The notes below the pieces were generated by a model. The model saw only the letters and a program-made list of their open reading frames with translations, had not been told where the DNA came from and searched no databases. A program made the translations under genes and the position numbers. From Streptomyces changanensis (GTDB lineage Bacteria > Actinomycetota > Actinomycetes > Streptomycetales > Streptomycetaceae): a stretch of 64,000 nucleotides of DNA. Positions 44,827 through 57,028 of this stretch are shown piece by piece (position 1 is the stretch's first letter; every line of letters begins with the position of its first letter). The stretch covers positions 4,712,001-4,776,000 of the forward strand of contig NZ_CP102332.1 of the NCBI RefSeq assembly GCF_024600715.1, read 5' to 3'.

Positions 44827-45990
44827 ATGGCCTACCTCGACCACGCCGCGACCACTCCGATGCTCCCGGAGGCGATCGAGGCGATGACCGCCCAGCTGAC
44901 CGCCACGGGCAACGCCTCGTCCCTGCACGCCGCCGGGCGCCGGGCCCGCCGCACCGTCGAGGAGGCCCGCGAGACGCTCGCCGAGGCGCTCGGGGCCCGG
45001 CCCAGCGAGGTCGTCCTCACCTCCGGCGGCACCGAGGCCGACAACCTCGCCGTGAAGGGCCTGTACTGGTCCCGCAGGGCGGCCGACCCGCGCCGCGTCC
45101 GCGTCCTCACCAGCCCCGTGGAGCACCACGCCGTACTGGACGCCGTCCACTGGCTCGGCGAGCACGAGGGCGCCACCGTGGAGTACCTGCCCGTCGACGC
45201 CCACGGCCGCGTCCACCCCGACGCCCTGCGCGAGGCCCTCGCGCGCGACCCGCACGACGTCGCGCTGGCCACGGTCATGTGGGCGAACAACGAGATCGGC
45301 ACGGTCCAGCCCGTCCGCGAACTCGCGGCCGTCGCCCGCGAGTTCGACGTTCCGCTGCACTCCGACGCCGTCCAGGCCGTCGGTCAGCTCCCCGTCGCCT
45401 TCGCCGACTCCGGGCTCGCCGCCATGACCGTCTCCGGCCACAAGATCGGCGGCCCGTACGGCATCGGCGCGCTCCTGCTCGGCCGCGAGCACAGCCCCGT
45501 GCCCGTCCTGCACGGCGGCGGCCAGGAGCGCCACGTGCGCTCCGGCACGCTCGACGTGCCCGCCGTCGCCGCCTTCGCCGTCGCCGCCCGGCTCGCCACC
45601 GAGCGTCACGAGACGTTCGCCCGCGAGGTCGGGGCCCTGCGCGACGCGCTGGTCGACGCCGTCCGCGCGGCCGTCCCGGACGCCGTCCTCGGCGGCGACC
45701 CCGTCGACCGGCTCCCCGCCAACGCCCACTTCAGCTTCCCCGGCTGCGAGGGCGACTCCCTGCTCCTGCTCCTCGACGCCCAGGGCATCGAGTGCTCCAC
45801 CGGCTCCGCCTGCACCGCCGGCGTGGCCCAGCCCAGCCACGTCGTCCTGGCCACCGGTACCGACGCCGACCTGGCCCGCGGCACGCTCCGCTTCACCCTC
45901 GGCCACACCTCGACCCGCGCCGACGTCGACGCCCTCGCCCGGGCCATCGGCCCGGCCGTCGCCCGCGCCCGCACCGCCGGCCTCAGCTAG
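44827..45990 (+). CDS. Cysteine desulfurase (NifS/IscS type)
   Basis: The 387-residue PLP enzyme takes sulfur from cysteine as an enzyme-bound persulfide. The PLP lysine is Lys206 in '[10 protein letters not shown]', the base-stacking histidine is in 'VEHHAV' (100-101), and the persulfide Cys329 is in '[10 protein letters not shown]', where the loop has IscS-like rather than SufS-like length. The sulfur acceptor is probably MnmA, encoded 965 nt downstream on the same strand, which needs persulfide sulfur for tRNA thiolation. No iscU-like gene is present, favouring a tRNA role over Fe-S assembly. Confidence 0.93.
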   Translation: MAYLDHAATTPMLPEAIEAMTAQLTATGNASSLHAAGRRARRTVEEARETLAEALGARPSEVVLTSGGTEADNLAVKGLYWSRRAADPRRVRVLTSPVEHHAVLDAVHWLGEHEGATVEYLPVDAHGRVHPDALREALARDPHDVALATVMWANNEIGTVQPVRELAAVAREFDVPLHSDAVQAVGQLPVAFADSGLAAMTVSGHKIGGPYGIGALLLGREHSPVPVLHGGGQERHVRSGTLDVPAVAAFAVAARLATERHETFAREVGALRDALVDAVRAAVPDAVLGGDPVDRLPANAHFSFPGCEGDSLLLLLDAQGIECSTGSACTAGVAQPSHVVLATGTDADLARGTLRFTLGHTSTRADVDALARAIGPAVARARTAGLS

Positions 45991-46215
45991 CGGGCCTGCC
46001 CTGCCGCTCGGGCCGGGTCCGGTGGGCGGCCTCGGCGCCGGAGGCGGCCCCGGGGTCCGGTGGGCGGCCCCCGGTCCGGTGGGCGGCCTCGGGCTCGACG
46101 GGCACCCCCTGCCCGGCGGGCGGCCCCGGGTTCGTCGGACGCGCCCCGGCCCAGCGGGCGCCCCCGGTTCCGGACGGCGGCCTCCGGGTCCGGAGGGCGG
46201 CCCCCGGGGTCCGGC

Positions 46216-46893
46216 TCAGGCCCGGGGTGAGGGGGGCGGCGCCGTGGCGGGCGCCGTCGCGGCGCGCCGCACCAGCCGCAGGTACCGGTCCCAGTCCCAG
46301 TGCGGCCCGGGGTCGGTGTGGTCCGTGCCCTCCACCTCGACGTGGCCGATGATGTGCTCCCGGTCGACGGGTATGCCGTACCGGGCGCATATCCCGGCCG
46401 TCAGCCGGGCCGACGAGGCGTACATCGCCTCCGTGAAGTCCTGCGGGCGGTCGACGAACCCCTCGTGCTCGATGCCGATGCTCCGCTCGTTCATGTCGCG
46501 GTTGCCCGCGTGGAAGGCCACGTCCAGTTCGCGGATCATCTGCGCGACCCGCCCGTCCTTGCCCACCACGTAGTGCGCCGCCGCGCCGTGCCCCGGGTTC
46601 TTGAAGACCCGCAGCGCCGTCGCGAAGCTGCCCTGCACGACGTGGACCACCACCCGGTCGATGCCGAAGTCGTCCGGGCGGTCCGCCCGCCGCCAGTTCG
46701 CCCGCGCCGCCGCCGTCCACTGCGCGCCGGCGTGGTCCAGCGCGCCCTCCACCCGCTTGCGCTCCGTACCGGGCAGCCGCCACCAGGCGCGCCGCAGCTC
46801 GTCCCACCCCAGCGCCGCCGCGCCCACCGCGGCGGCCCCGCCGCCGATCAGCAGGGCGCGCCGCCCCACCCGTGCACTCTCTCCACTGCCCAT
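46216..46893 (-). CDS. Exported N-acetylmuramoyl-L-alanine amidase
   Basis: The 225-residue protein begins with a Tat-like signal ('VGRRALLIGGG', 9-19, then a hydrophobic Ala/Gly stretch). An amidase_2 domain follows: His84 in 'VVVHVVQGS', 'AAHYVVGKDG', 'SIGIEHEG', His184 in 'IIGHVEVEG', and the closing 'TDPGPHWDW'. These are the zinc ligands and catalytic acid region of T7-lysozyme-like amidases, which cut the muramic acid-peptide bond. It is divergent from mnmA. The 225 nt between it and the desulfurase gene contain repeated GTCCGGTGGGCGGCC blocks and no gene. Confidence 0.88.
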   Translation of the reverse strand: MGSGESARVGRRALLIGGGAAAVGAAALGWDELRRAWWRLPGTERKRVEGALDHAGAQWTAAARANWRRADRPDDFGIDRVVVHVVQGSFATALRVFKNPGHGAAAHYVVGKDGRVAQMIRELDVAFHAGNRDMNERSIGIEHEGFVDRPQDFTEAMYASSARLTAGICARYGIPVDREHIIGHVEVEGTDHTDPGPHWDWDRYLRLVRRAATAPATAPPPSPRA

Positions 46894-46939
46894 GTGACCG
46901 TGAACGCTTACTCACGCGACGACGGTTCCCGGCGCCCCG

Positions 46940-46945
46940 TACCCT
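46940..46945 (+). promoter_or_regulatory. -10-like box TACCCT
   Basis: TACCCT lies 9 nt before ATG 46955 of mnmA; GGTGGGG between them could also serve as a weak ribosome site. Confidence 0.35.
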
Positions 46946-46954
46946 GGTGGGGCT

Positions 46955-48085
46955 ATGACTGACACCTCCCCGCGCCCCCTCCGTGTCCTCGCCGCCATGT
47001 CCGGCGGTGTGGACTCCGCCGTCGCCGCCGCCCGCGCCGCCGAGGCGGGGCACGACGTGACGGGGGTGCACCTCGCGCTCTCCGCGAATCCGCAGTCCTT
47101 CCGCACCGGTGCCCGGGGCTGCTGCACCATCGAGGACTCCCGCGACGCCCGCCGCGCCGCCGACGTGATCGGCATCCCCTTCTACGTCTGGGACCTGGCG
47201 GAGCGGTTCCGCGAGGACGTGGTGGAGGACTTCGTCGCCGAGTACGAGGCGGGCCGCACCCCCAACCCGTGCCTCCGCTGCAACGAGAAGATCAAGTTCG
47301 CCGCCCTCCTGGACAAGGCCCTGGCGCTCGGCTTCGACGCCGTCTGCACCGGCCACTACGCCAAGGTGGTCACCCTCGCTGACGGCACGCGCGAGCTGCA
47401 CCGGGCCTCCGACATGGCGAAGGACCAGTCGTACGTCCTCGGCGTCCTCGACGAGCGCCAGCTGGCCCACGCCCTGTTCCCGCTGGGCGACACGGTCACC
47501 ACCAAGGACGAGATCCGCGCCGAGGCTCAGCGGCGGGGCCTCGCCGTCGCGAAGAAGCCCGACAGCCACGACATCTGCTTCATCGCCGACGGCGACACGC
47601 AGGGCTTCCTGGCGTCCCGCCTGGGCAAGGCGGAGGGCGACATCGTCGACGAGTCCGGCACGAGGGTCGGCAGCCACGACGGCGCGTACGGCTTCACCAT
47701 CGGCCAGCGCAAGGGTTTGCGCATCGGGCACCCGGCGCCGGACGGCAAGCCCCGCTACGTCCTGGACATCTCGCCCGTGGACAACACCGTCACCGTCGGC
47801 CCCGCCGAGGCCCTGGACGTCACGGCCCTCACGGCGATCCGGCCCCGCTGGTGCGGCCGCGCCCCCGAGGGCCCCGGCACGTACACCGCGCAGCTGCGCG
47901 CCCACGGCGGCGAGACGGAGGTGACGGCGTCGGTGGAGGGCGACGAGCTGCGCGTCACCTTCACCGAGCCGGTCCGCGGCGTCGCCCCGGGCCAGGCGAT
48001 CGTCCTCTACGACGGCACCCGCGTGGTCGGTTCGGCCACCATCGCCACGACGACCCGCCGCACGACCGCCCCCGCCACCGCCTGA
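46955..48085 (+). CDS. mnmA: tRNA-specific 2-thiouridylase
   Basis: The 376-residue enzyme thiolates uridine 34 of Glu, Gln and Lys tRNAs. The ATP-binding PP-loop 'SGGVDS' is at 16-21. The catalytic pair is Cys106 ('TPNPCLRCN') and Cys208 ('[11 protein letters not shown]'); 'GHYAKV' and '[11 protein letters not shown]' follow as in the family. A cysteine desulfurase gene upstream supplies the sulfur source. The ending is followed by a run of 23-bp repeats rather than a hairpin. Confidence 0.95.
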   Translation: MTDTSPRPLRVLAAMSGGVDSAVAAARAAEAGHDVTGVHLALSANPQSFRTGARGCCTIEDSRDARRAADVIGIPFYVWDLAERFREDVVEDFVAEYEAGRTPNPCLRCNEKIKFAALLDKALALGFDAVCTGHYAKVVTLADGTRELHRASDMAKDQSYVLGVLDERQLAHALFPLGDTVTTKDEIRAEAQRRGLAVAKKPDSHDICFIADGDTQGFLASRLGKAEGDIVDESGTRVGSHDGAYGFTIGQRKGLRIGHPAPDGKPRYVLDISPVDNTVTVGPAEALDVTALTAIRPRWCGRAPEGPGTYTAQLRAHGGETEVTASVEGDELRVTFTEPVRGVAPGQAIVLYDGTRVVGSATIATTTRRTTAPATA

Positions 48086-48180
48086 CGCCGGGCCCGGCCA
48101 CCGCCTGACCAGCCGGGCTCAGGTACCGCCTGATACCGGGCCGAGCCATCGCCTGACGCAGGGACCAGCCGTCGCCTGAC
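48079..48180. repeat. About 23-bp degenerate repeats after mnmA
   Basis: CGCCTGA(C/T) recurs at 48079, 48102, 48127, 48150 and 48173, with related flanks. The first copy is the last codons and stop of mnmA itself. The rest of the gap to 48347 is GC-rich with a CGTCCGCCGC/GCGGCGGACG hairpin at about 48251-48270. Confidence 0.75.
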
Positions 48181-48347
48181 GCCCGGCCCGCACCTGCCCG
48201 GGCCACCGGCCACCGTCCGCGGCACCCGCCCCCGCCCCACCACCGCCTGACGTCCGCCGCGGCGGACGCCGTCGTCAGCAGGCGGGGGCCGCCCCGGGGT
48301 AGCCCCCGCCGTCACCGGGCCGGGCCGCCCGGCACCGGCCGCCGCCG

Positions 48348-48977
48348 TCACGGGGCGAAGAAGCCCGCCAGCACCGGGGCCAGCACGTGCGGCGCCGCCG
48401 TGTGCGTCTGGCCGGTGAGCGTCGTGTGCCGCCCGTACGGCAGCGCCCCGGCGACCGCGCGGGCCGTGTCGCGCAGCCGGCGCGGGCTCGCCCCGCCGTC
48501 CACGACCAGTACGCGCGCGTGGATGCCCGCCAGGCGCCACGCCGGTACGCCGTCGTGGGCGTCGTCGTCCGCGCCGTAGGGCGGCTCGTACACCGACAGC
48601 CGCCCCACCGGGACCCCCGCCGCGGCCGCCTCCAGGGCGAGCGCCCCGCCCGTCGACGTGCCGTGCACCCCCGCGCCGGCGCCCGCCACGGCGACCACCG
48701 CGGCCAGGTCCTCGACCTCGCGCTCCGGGGCGTGACCCGCGGCGCCGCACCCGCTGCCGCCGCGCCCGCGCCGGTCGTACGTGTACGTCGTGAACCGGCC
48801 CGCCGGCAGCTCCGCGAGCCGCCGCTCCCACCCGCCCGGCGACAGGGCACCGCCGACCAGCACCAGCGGCGGGCCCCCGCCGCACCGGCGGTACGCGATC
48901 GGGGTGCCGTCCGCCGACGTCACCCGGCCCCCGGCGGTCGCGGCGGGGCCGGCCGGTGTCGTCCTCACATCGTCCAT
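48348..48977 (-). CDS. Alpha/beta hydrolase lacking the cap region
   Basis: The 209-residue protein has the hydrolase core: oxyanion 'LVLVGGALSP', strand 'YDRRGRGGSG', nucleophile elbow 'GTSTGG' (Ser108), 'VLVVDGGASP' (candidate acid Asp160) and 'GQTHTAAP' (His192). Relatives I remember are about 270-280 residues, with some 65-70 more between 'LSVYEPPYGADD' and 'W..L' before the seventh strand. Here the two parts are joined almost directly, as if by in-frame deletion of the cap. The triad is intact, so it may still be active with an open site. Substrate unknown. Confidence 0.82.
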   Translation of the reverse strand: MDDVRTTPAGPAATAGGRVTSADGTPIAYRRCGGGPPLVLVGGALSPGGWERRLAELPAGRFTTYTYDRRGRGGSGCGAAGHAPEREVEDLAAVVAVAGAGAGVHGTSTGGALALEAAAAGVPVGRLSVYEPPYGADDDAHDGVPAWRLAGIHARVLVVDGGASPRRLRDTARAVAGALPYGRHTTLTGQTHTAAPHVLAPVLAGFFAP

Positions 48978-49040
48978 GCCGGGGCAGACCGGCGGACGGC
49001 GCGCAACTCATCGGTCCGGGCCGAAGCCCGGCCGAACCAC

Positions 49041-49176
49041 CCGCCCCGCCGGCCCCCGCTCCCGCCCCGCCGGCCCCCGCTCCCGCCCCGTCGGCCCCGC
49101 CCGCGTCCCGCCGGCCCGCTGCGGCCTCGCCGGCCCCCCCCGCGTCCCGCCGGCCCGCTCCGGCCTCGCCGGGGTC
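49041..49176. repeat. GC-rich direct repeats
   Basis: A 22-bp unit (CCGCCCCGCCGGCCCCCGCT core) is repeated from 49041. A 39-bp block at 49102 recurs at 49141. These fill the 48978-49179 gap, and no gene is seen. Confidence 0.7.
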
Positions 49177-49179
49177 CCG

Positions 49180-49527
49180 TCAGGACCCTTCCGGCCCCCT
49201 TGGGTCACCTTCCTGCCCGTAGAAGCAGAAGTGGCCCCGGATGGCGGCGACTTCCGGCTTCGGGTCGAGGTAGGCCCACACCGCGTCCGGCCGGCCCGGC
49301 AGGGACCAGTAGGAGGCGGTGCCCTTGAACGGGCAGTAGGTCGTCGTCCCGGAGGGGACCAGCAGCTCGGTCGCCACGTCCTCGGGCGGCAGGTAGTACC
49401 GGACGGGGCAGCCCGTCTCCCGCAGGGCGAGGGCGCGCTCGCTGTCGGCGAGGACCCGGCCGTCCCGCTCGACCCGTACCGGCCCGTCCGCCGGGCCGAC
49501 CGTGATGCGGTGTCCTGGAGGCGTCAT
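49180..49527 (-). CDS. DUF427 protein
   Basis: The 115-residue single-domain protein has the DUF427 signature: 'VRVERDGRVLADSERALALR', 'VRYYLPPEDV', 'TTTYCPFKGTASYWSL' and 'VWAYLDPKPE'. The fold is a small beta barrel of unknown role. ATG 49527 starts 59 nt from the divergent LOG gene. Its tail ('EGDPRGPEGS') runs into repeat DNA. Confidence 0.88.
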   Translation of the reverse strand: MTPPGHRITVGPADGPVRVERDGRVLADSERALALRETGCPVRYYLPPEDVATELLVPSGTTTYCPFKGTASYWSLPGRPDAVWAYLDPKPEVAAIRGHFCFYGQEGDPRGPEGS

Positions 49528-49574
49528 GTCCGGTCAACGGCCCCCGCGGCGGGTGGGTTCCCGGACCGGGCCCG

Positions 49575-49580
49575 TACCGT
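49575..49580 (+). promoter_or_regulatory. -10-like box TACCGT
   Basis: TACCGT lies 6 nt before ATG 49587, with no ribosome site, fitting a leaderless start. Confidence 0.35.
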
Positions 49581-49586
49581 GAGCCC

Positions 49587-50126
49587 ATGGACATCTGTGT
49601 CTTCCTCTCCGCCGCCGACCTCGACGAGCGCTACACGACCGCGGCCCACGAGTTCGCCGAGCTCCTCGGCAAGGGCGGCCACACCCTCGTGTGGGGCGGC
49701 TCGGACGCCGGGCTGATGAAGGTCGTTGCCGACGGCGTGCAGGCGGCGGGCGGGCGGCTGGTCGGGATCTCGGTGGAGTTCCTGCAGCACAAGGCCCGCC
49801 CCGGCTGCGACGAGATGGTCGTCGCCCGGGACCTCGCCGAGCGCAAGGCGCAGCTCCTCGCCCGCGCCGACGCGATCGTCGTCATGGTCGGCGGCACCGG
49901 GACGCTGGACGAGGCCACCGAGATCCTGGAGCTGAAGAAGCACGGCCTGCACACCAAGCCCGTCGTCCTGCTCAACACCGCCGGCTTCTACGACGGGCTG
50001 AAGCAGCAGTTCCGCCGCATGGACGAGGAGGGGTTCCTGCCGCTGCCCCTCACCGAGCTGGTGTTCTTCGCGGAGGACGCCGTCTCCGCCCTCGCCTACC
50101 TGGAGGAGTCCGCCGGCATCCGGTAG
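49587..50126 (+). CDS. LOG-family protein (TIGR00730)
   Basis: The 179-residue Rossmann-like protein belongs to the family containing LONELY GUY, which releases cytokinin bases from nucleoside monophosphates. Motifs are 'VWGGSDAGLMKVVADG', 'LAERKAQL' (the Arg-Lys pair of the active site) and 'VGGTGTLDEATEI'. The last is usually PGGxGTxxE; here Pro is Val, while Gly, Thr and Glu are kept. It is probably a nucleotide phosphoribohydrolase. Confidence 0.88.
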   Translation: MDICVFLSAADLDERYTTAAHEFAELLGKGGHTLVWGGSDAGLMKVVADGVQAAGGRLVGISVEFLQHKARPGCDEMVVARDLAERKAQLLARADAIVVMVGGTGTLDEATEILELKKHGLHTKPVVLLNTAGFYDGLKQQFRRMDEEGFLPLPLTELVFFAEDAVSALAYLEESAGIR

Positions 50127-50304
50127 AGGGGCCCCCGGGCCCCCGCAGCCCAACGGCGGCCCGGACTCCGGTGGCGGGCCGTCGTCCGCTCGGCACCCCG
50201 AAGGCCCCGCCACCCCGCAGCACCCACCGGCCCCCGGGCCCTACCGGCCCCGGCACCCACCGGCCGCCGGGACCCCCCGGCCGCCCGGGTGCGAGCATGG
50301 CCCC

Positions 50305-50994
50305 ATGACCACACACCTGATCACCGGCGCGGGCTCCGGCATCGGCGCGGCGGTCGCCCGCCGCCTCCACGCGCGCGGGGACGATCTCATCCTGCTGGCC
50401 CGGGACGCCGGGCGCGCGAAGGAGCTGGCGGAGCTCCACCCCGGTGCCCGCACGCTCGTCGGGGACCTCGCCAACCCCGACCGGCTCTCCTGGGCCTTCT
50501 CCCACCAGGAGCTGCCCGACCGGCTCGACACGCTGCTCCACATCGCCGGCATCGTGGACCTCGGCCCCGTCGGCGAGCTCACCACCAAGGCGTGGCGCGC
50601 GCAGCTGGACGTGAACCTCGTCGCCCCGGCCGAGCTGACCCGGCTTCTCCTGCCGCAGCTGCGCGTCTCCCAGGGCCACGTGGTGTTCGTCAACTCCGGC
50701 GCGGGCCTCCACGCGAACGCCGACTGGTCCGCCTACGCCGCCTCCAAGCACGGCCTGCGGGCCCTCGCCGACGCGCTGCGCGCCGAGGAGCGCCCCCACG
50801 GCGTGCGCGTCACCTCCGTCTACCCGGGCCGTACGGCCAGCCCCATGCAGGTCAAGGTCCACCAGCAGGAGGGCAAGGAGTACGACACCTCCCGCCTCAT
50901 GGACCCGGAGTCGGTCGCGACGACGATCCTCACGGCCGTCGACCTGCCCCGCGACGCGGAGATCCAGGACCTGACCGTCCGCCCGGGCCACTAG
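50305..50994 (+). CDS. Short-chain dehydrogenase/reductase
   Basis: The 229-residue classical SDR has the cofactor motif 'TGAGSGIG' (7-14), 'LLHIAGI' (the NAG-like strand), 'VFVNSGAG' with the catalytic Ser, and 'YAASKHG' with Tyr and Lys. A missing Arg after the second strand and 'LLARD' leave NADP preference plausible. The substrate is unknown. An in-frame start at 50305 is the only good ATG. The 178-nt gap before it is CACCGGCC-rich low-complexity DNA. Confidence 0.9.
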   Translation: MTTHLITGAGSGIGAAVARRLHARGDDLILLARDAGRAKELAELHPGARTLVGDLANPDRLSWAFSHQELPDRLDTLLHIAGIVDLGPVGELTTKAWRAQLDVNLVAPAELTRLLLPQLRVSQGHVVFVNSGAGLHANADWSAYAASKHGLRALADALRAEERPHGVRVTSVYPGRTASPMQVKVHQQEGKEYDTSRLMDPESVATTILTAVDLPRDAEIQDLTVRPGH

Positions 50995-51018
50995 GAAGCC
51001 CGTCCGGCAAGCGGCGCG

Positions 51019-51024
51019 TACCCT
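51019..51024 (+). promoter_or_regulatory. -10-like box TACCCT
   Basis: TACCCT lies 6 nt before GTG 51031, with no ribosome site. Confidence 0.35.
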
Positions 51025-51030
51025 TCCCGG

Positions 51031-54250
<3,220 letters not shown>

Positions 54251-54512
54251 ACCGGAACCGGCCGCGAAGGGCGGTAACAGGCCGGAAATCATAACCCGTT
54301 CAGCGCATACCGGACGGTTACGGGTGGCCGGGTCTCATTCGGGCAAGAGCTGTAGAGCGCCGCCCGCGAAAGCGCTCCGCGGCCTACTGTTGTGACGTGC
54401 GCCTGTCGTGCGCGGCCGCCATGGGAACGTCCGTTCGCGGTGGTCGTGGTGGTGTGACGACGGGCCACCACGAGGCAGAGGCAACGGCACCGCCGGCTGT
54501 GAGAGGGACGGA
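54251..54512. other. Gap between ligA and the GGDEF/EAL gene
   Basis: No gene seen. The first 100 nt are AT-richer (ATCATAACC, CATACCGGACGGTTACGGG) and probably contain the promoter of the downstream gene. AGCGCCGCCCGCGAAAGCGCT at about 54356 is a partial inverted repeat. Confidence 0.35.
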
Positions 54513-56642
54513 ATGAAACCGACCGAGAGTGCCGACCCGGTCGCACGACCGCGTCCGCGCGCCTGCCCGGCGGCCGCGGCCCTCCAGGGCCTCGCCGCCA
54601 GGCTCCCCGCCCTCGTGGTGGTCCTCGCGGGCGTCGCGCTCGCCAGCGGCTTCCACCGCGCCGTCAGCCAGGGACACGCCCTCTTCCCCGGCGGAGCCAC
54701 CGGCTGGTCCCTGGCCGTCCTCACGGGCATCGTCGTCGGCCACCTCGTCGCCCTCGGCCGTGACCGCTGGTGGGGCGGCACGGGCTCCGGCGCCGCCCTC
54801 ACCCTCGCCGTCCTCATCCTGTACGGCTGGGTGCCGGCCGGGCTGGTCAGCCTCGCGGTCGTCGTGCTCGTCAGCGCCGCCCGCCGGCACCGCTGGCGGC
54901 AGGGCCTGCTGCACGGCGCCGCCGACGTCCTCGGCATCGGCGCCGCCGCGCTCGTCCTCGCCGCCTTCGGCGACGTCCCGTCCGTCGAACGGCCCTGGGA
55001 GCCCCTCGAATGGGGGATCGCCGCCGTACCGGAGGTCTCGCTCGCCGCCGCCACCTACCTGGTGGTGACCCGGCTCCTCCTGTGGTACACCCTCGCCCCC
55101 CAGGTCGGGAGCCTGCCCACCGCCGCCCGCACGGCGCTGCTCCGACAGGGCCTCGTCGCCGTCGCCCTCCTCGGCATCGCCCCGCTCATCTGCGTCGTCG
55201 CCGTCTCGCTGCCGGTGCTGCTGCCGCTCTTCGCCGTGCCCTTAATCGCCCTCGACTCCACGCTCTGGATCGCCCGGGCCCGCGCCGAGGAGCAGCTGCG
55301 CGACCCGCTCACCGGCCTCCCCAACCGCCACTGGCTCCTCGAACGCACCTGGTCCGCCCTGGAGGCCGCCGAAGCCGACGGCACCCGCGCCGCGCTCGTC
55401 CTCATCGACCTCGACCGCTTCCGGTCGGTCAACGACACCCTCGGCCACCTCGCCGGCGACCGGCTCCTGCTGCAGATCGCCGAGCGCCTGCGCCTCGCCC
55501 TGCCCCGCGGGGCTGAGGCCGCCCGGCTCGGCGGTGACGAGTTCGCCGTGCTCCTGCCCACCGCCGACTCCACCACCAGCGCCCAGCGCGTCGCCCGGCA
55601 CCTCGCCGCCGACCTCTCCTCGCCGCTCGACCTCGACGGGCTCACGCTCGTCCTGGAGGCCAGCGCCGGGGTCGCCGTCTTCCCCGACCACGCCCTGGAC
55701 GCCGAAGGGCTCCTCCAGCGCGCCGACGTCGCCATGTACCAGGCCAAGCGCGACCGCACGGGCGTCGAGGTGTACGAGTCCAAGCGCGACTCCAACACCC
55801 CCGACCGCCTCGGCCTCCTCGGCGACCTGCGCCGCGCCCTGGACGCCGGCGAGGTCGAGCTGCACTATCAGCCCAAGGTCCGCTTCGACGGCCACGTCGC
55901 CGGACTGGAGGCGCTGGTGCGCTGGGTGCACCCGGAGCGCGGCCGGGTCCCCCCGGACGAGTTCATCGCCATCGCCGAGTCCTCGGGCCTGATGCCCCAC
56001 CTCACCGAGTACGTCCTGGAGACCGCCCTCGCCCAGGTCGCCCGGTGGCGCGCCCAGGGCCTGGAGGTCCCCGTCGCGGTGAACGTCTCCCCACGCGACG
56101 TCCACAGCCCCGGCTTCGCCGGCGCGGTCGCCGCCCGGCTGGCGCGGCACGGCGTCCCCGCCGGGGCGCTCCAGCTGGAGATAACGGAGCACGTGCTGCT
56201 GGAGGACCCGCAGCGCGCCGCCGACACGCTCGCCGCCCTCACCGCCCACGGCGTGAAGATGTCCCTGGACGACTTCGGCACCGGCTACTCGTCCCTGGTC
56301 CACCTGCGCCGCCTCCCGGTGAGCGAGCTCAAGATCGACCGGTCGTTCGTGGCCCGCCTCGCCGTCGACACCGAGGACGCCGAGATCGTGCGCTGCACGG
56401 TCGACCTCGCCCACTCCCTCGGCCTCCTCGTCGTCGCCGAGGGCGTCGAGGACGACGAGACCTGGGAGCGGCTGCGCGACCTGGGCTGCGACGCGGTCCA
56501 GGGCTGGCTGGTCGCCGCCGCGATGCCGCCCCAGGAGACCACGGCGTGGCTGCGCGCCCGCGGCGAACACGGCTGGCACCGCCCCCAGGCCGCCCTCCCG
56601 CCGTCCCCGTCGGACCGCCCCTCCAGCCACCCGGTGACGTAG
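54513..56642 (+). CDS. Membrane GGDEF-EAL cyclic-di-GMP enzyme
   Basis: The 709-residue protein has an N-terminal membrane sensor of seven to eight helices (about 25-255), then GGDEF (about 265-430) and EAL (about 445-695) domains. Both signatures are intact: 'RLGGDEFAVLL' (340-344) and 'LEALVRW' (466-468), with 'DDFGTGYSSL' and 'LKIDRSFV' in the EAL domain. It could therefore both make and degrade c-di-GMP, which in Streptomyces binds BldD and blocks development. ATG 54513 has GAGAGGG. It lies just before gatCAB. Confidence 0.94.
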   Translation: MKPTESADPVARPRPRACPAAAALQGLAARLPALVVVLAGVALASGFHRAVSQGHALFPGGATGWSLAVLTGIVVGHLVALGRDRWWGGTGSGAALTLAVLILYGWVPAGLVSLAVVVLVSAARRHRWRQGLLHGAADVLGIGAAALVLAAFGDVPSVERPWEPLEWGIAAVPEVSLAAATYLVVTRLLLWYTLAPQVGSLPTAARTALLRQGLVAVALLGIAPLICVVAVSLPVLLPLFAVPLIALDSTLWIARARAEEQLRDPLTGLPNRHWLLERTWSALEAAEADGTRAALVLIDLDRFRSVNDTLGHLAGDRLLLQIAERLRLALPRGAEAARLGGDEFAVLLPTADSTTSAQRVARHLAADLSSPLDLDGLTLVLEASAGVAVFPDHALDAEGLLQRADVAMYQAKRDRTGVEVYESKRDSNTPDRLGLLGDLRRALDAGEVELHYQPKVRFDGHVAGLEALVRWVHPERGRVPPDEFIAIAESSGLMPHLTEYVLETALAQVARWRAQGLEVPVAVNVSPRDVHSPGFAGAVAARLARHGVPAGALQLEITEHVLLEDPQRAADTLAALTAHGVKMSLDDFGTGYSSLVHLRRLPVSELKIDRSFVARLAVDTEDAEIVRCTVDLAHSLGLLVVAEGVEDDETWERLRDLGCDAVQGWLVAAAMPPQETTAWLRARGEHGWHRPQAALPPSPSDRPSSHPVT

Positions 56643-56682
56643 CGCGGCACAAACCGTTTCACGGGCATCGCGGCACGCCCCA

Positions 56683-56688
56683 TAGGAT
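56683..56688 (+). promoter_or_regulatory. -10-like box TAGGAT before gatC
   Basis: TAGGAT sits 38 nt before ATG 56727; TTCACG about 19 nt further upstream is a weak -35. Likely promoter of the gat operon. Confidence 0.4.
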
Positions 56689-56726
56689 TGGGCCAAAACC
56701 GCTCACTCACCCCTGAGGATCGCTGC

Positions 56727-57023
56727 ATGCCTGGCATCACGCGCGAGGAGGTCGTCCACCTCGCCCGGCTGGCGCGTCTGGAGCTGAAGGGCGAAGAGGT
56801 CGACCACTTCGCCACCCAGCTCGACGACATCATCGGCGCGGTCGCCCGCGTTTCCGAGGTCGCCGACCAAGACGTCCCGCCGACCTCCCACCCGCTGCCG
56901 CTGACGAACGTCATGCGCGCGGACGAGGTCCGTCCGTCGCTCAGCCCCGAGCAGGCGCTCTCCGGAGCCCCCGCGCAGGAGCAGCAGCGTTTCAAGGTGC
57001 CGCAGATCCTCGGGGAGGACTGA
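56727..57023 (+). CDS. gatC: Asp-tRNA(Asn)/Glu-tRNA(Gln) amidotransferase subunit C
   Basis: The 98-residue GatC wraps around GatA and stabilises the GatCAB complex. It begins '[17 protein letters not shown]', the family opening, and ends '[10 protein letters not shown]'. ATG 56727 has TGAGGAT upstream. It is the first gene of the gat operon; gatA follows after 5 nt. The complex converts mischarged Glu-tRNA(Gln), and where needed Asp-tRNA(Asn), to the correct aminoacyl-tRNA. Confidence 0.95.
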   Translation: MPGITREEVVHLARLARLELKGEEVDHFATQLDDIIGAVARVSEVADQDVPPTSHPLPLTNVMRADEVRPSLSPEQALSGAPAQEQQRFKVPQILGED

Positions 57024-57028
57024 CCGAC

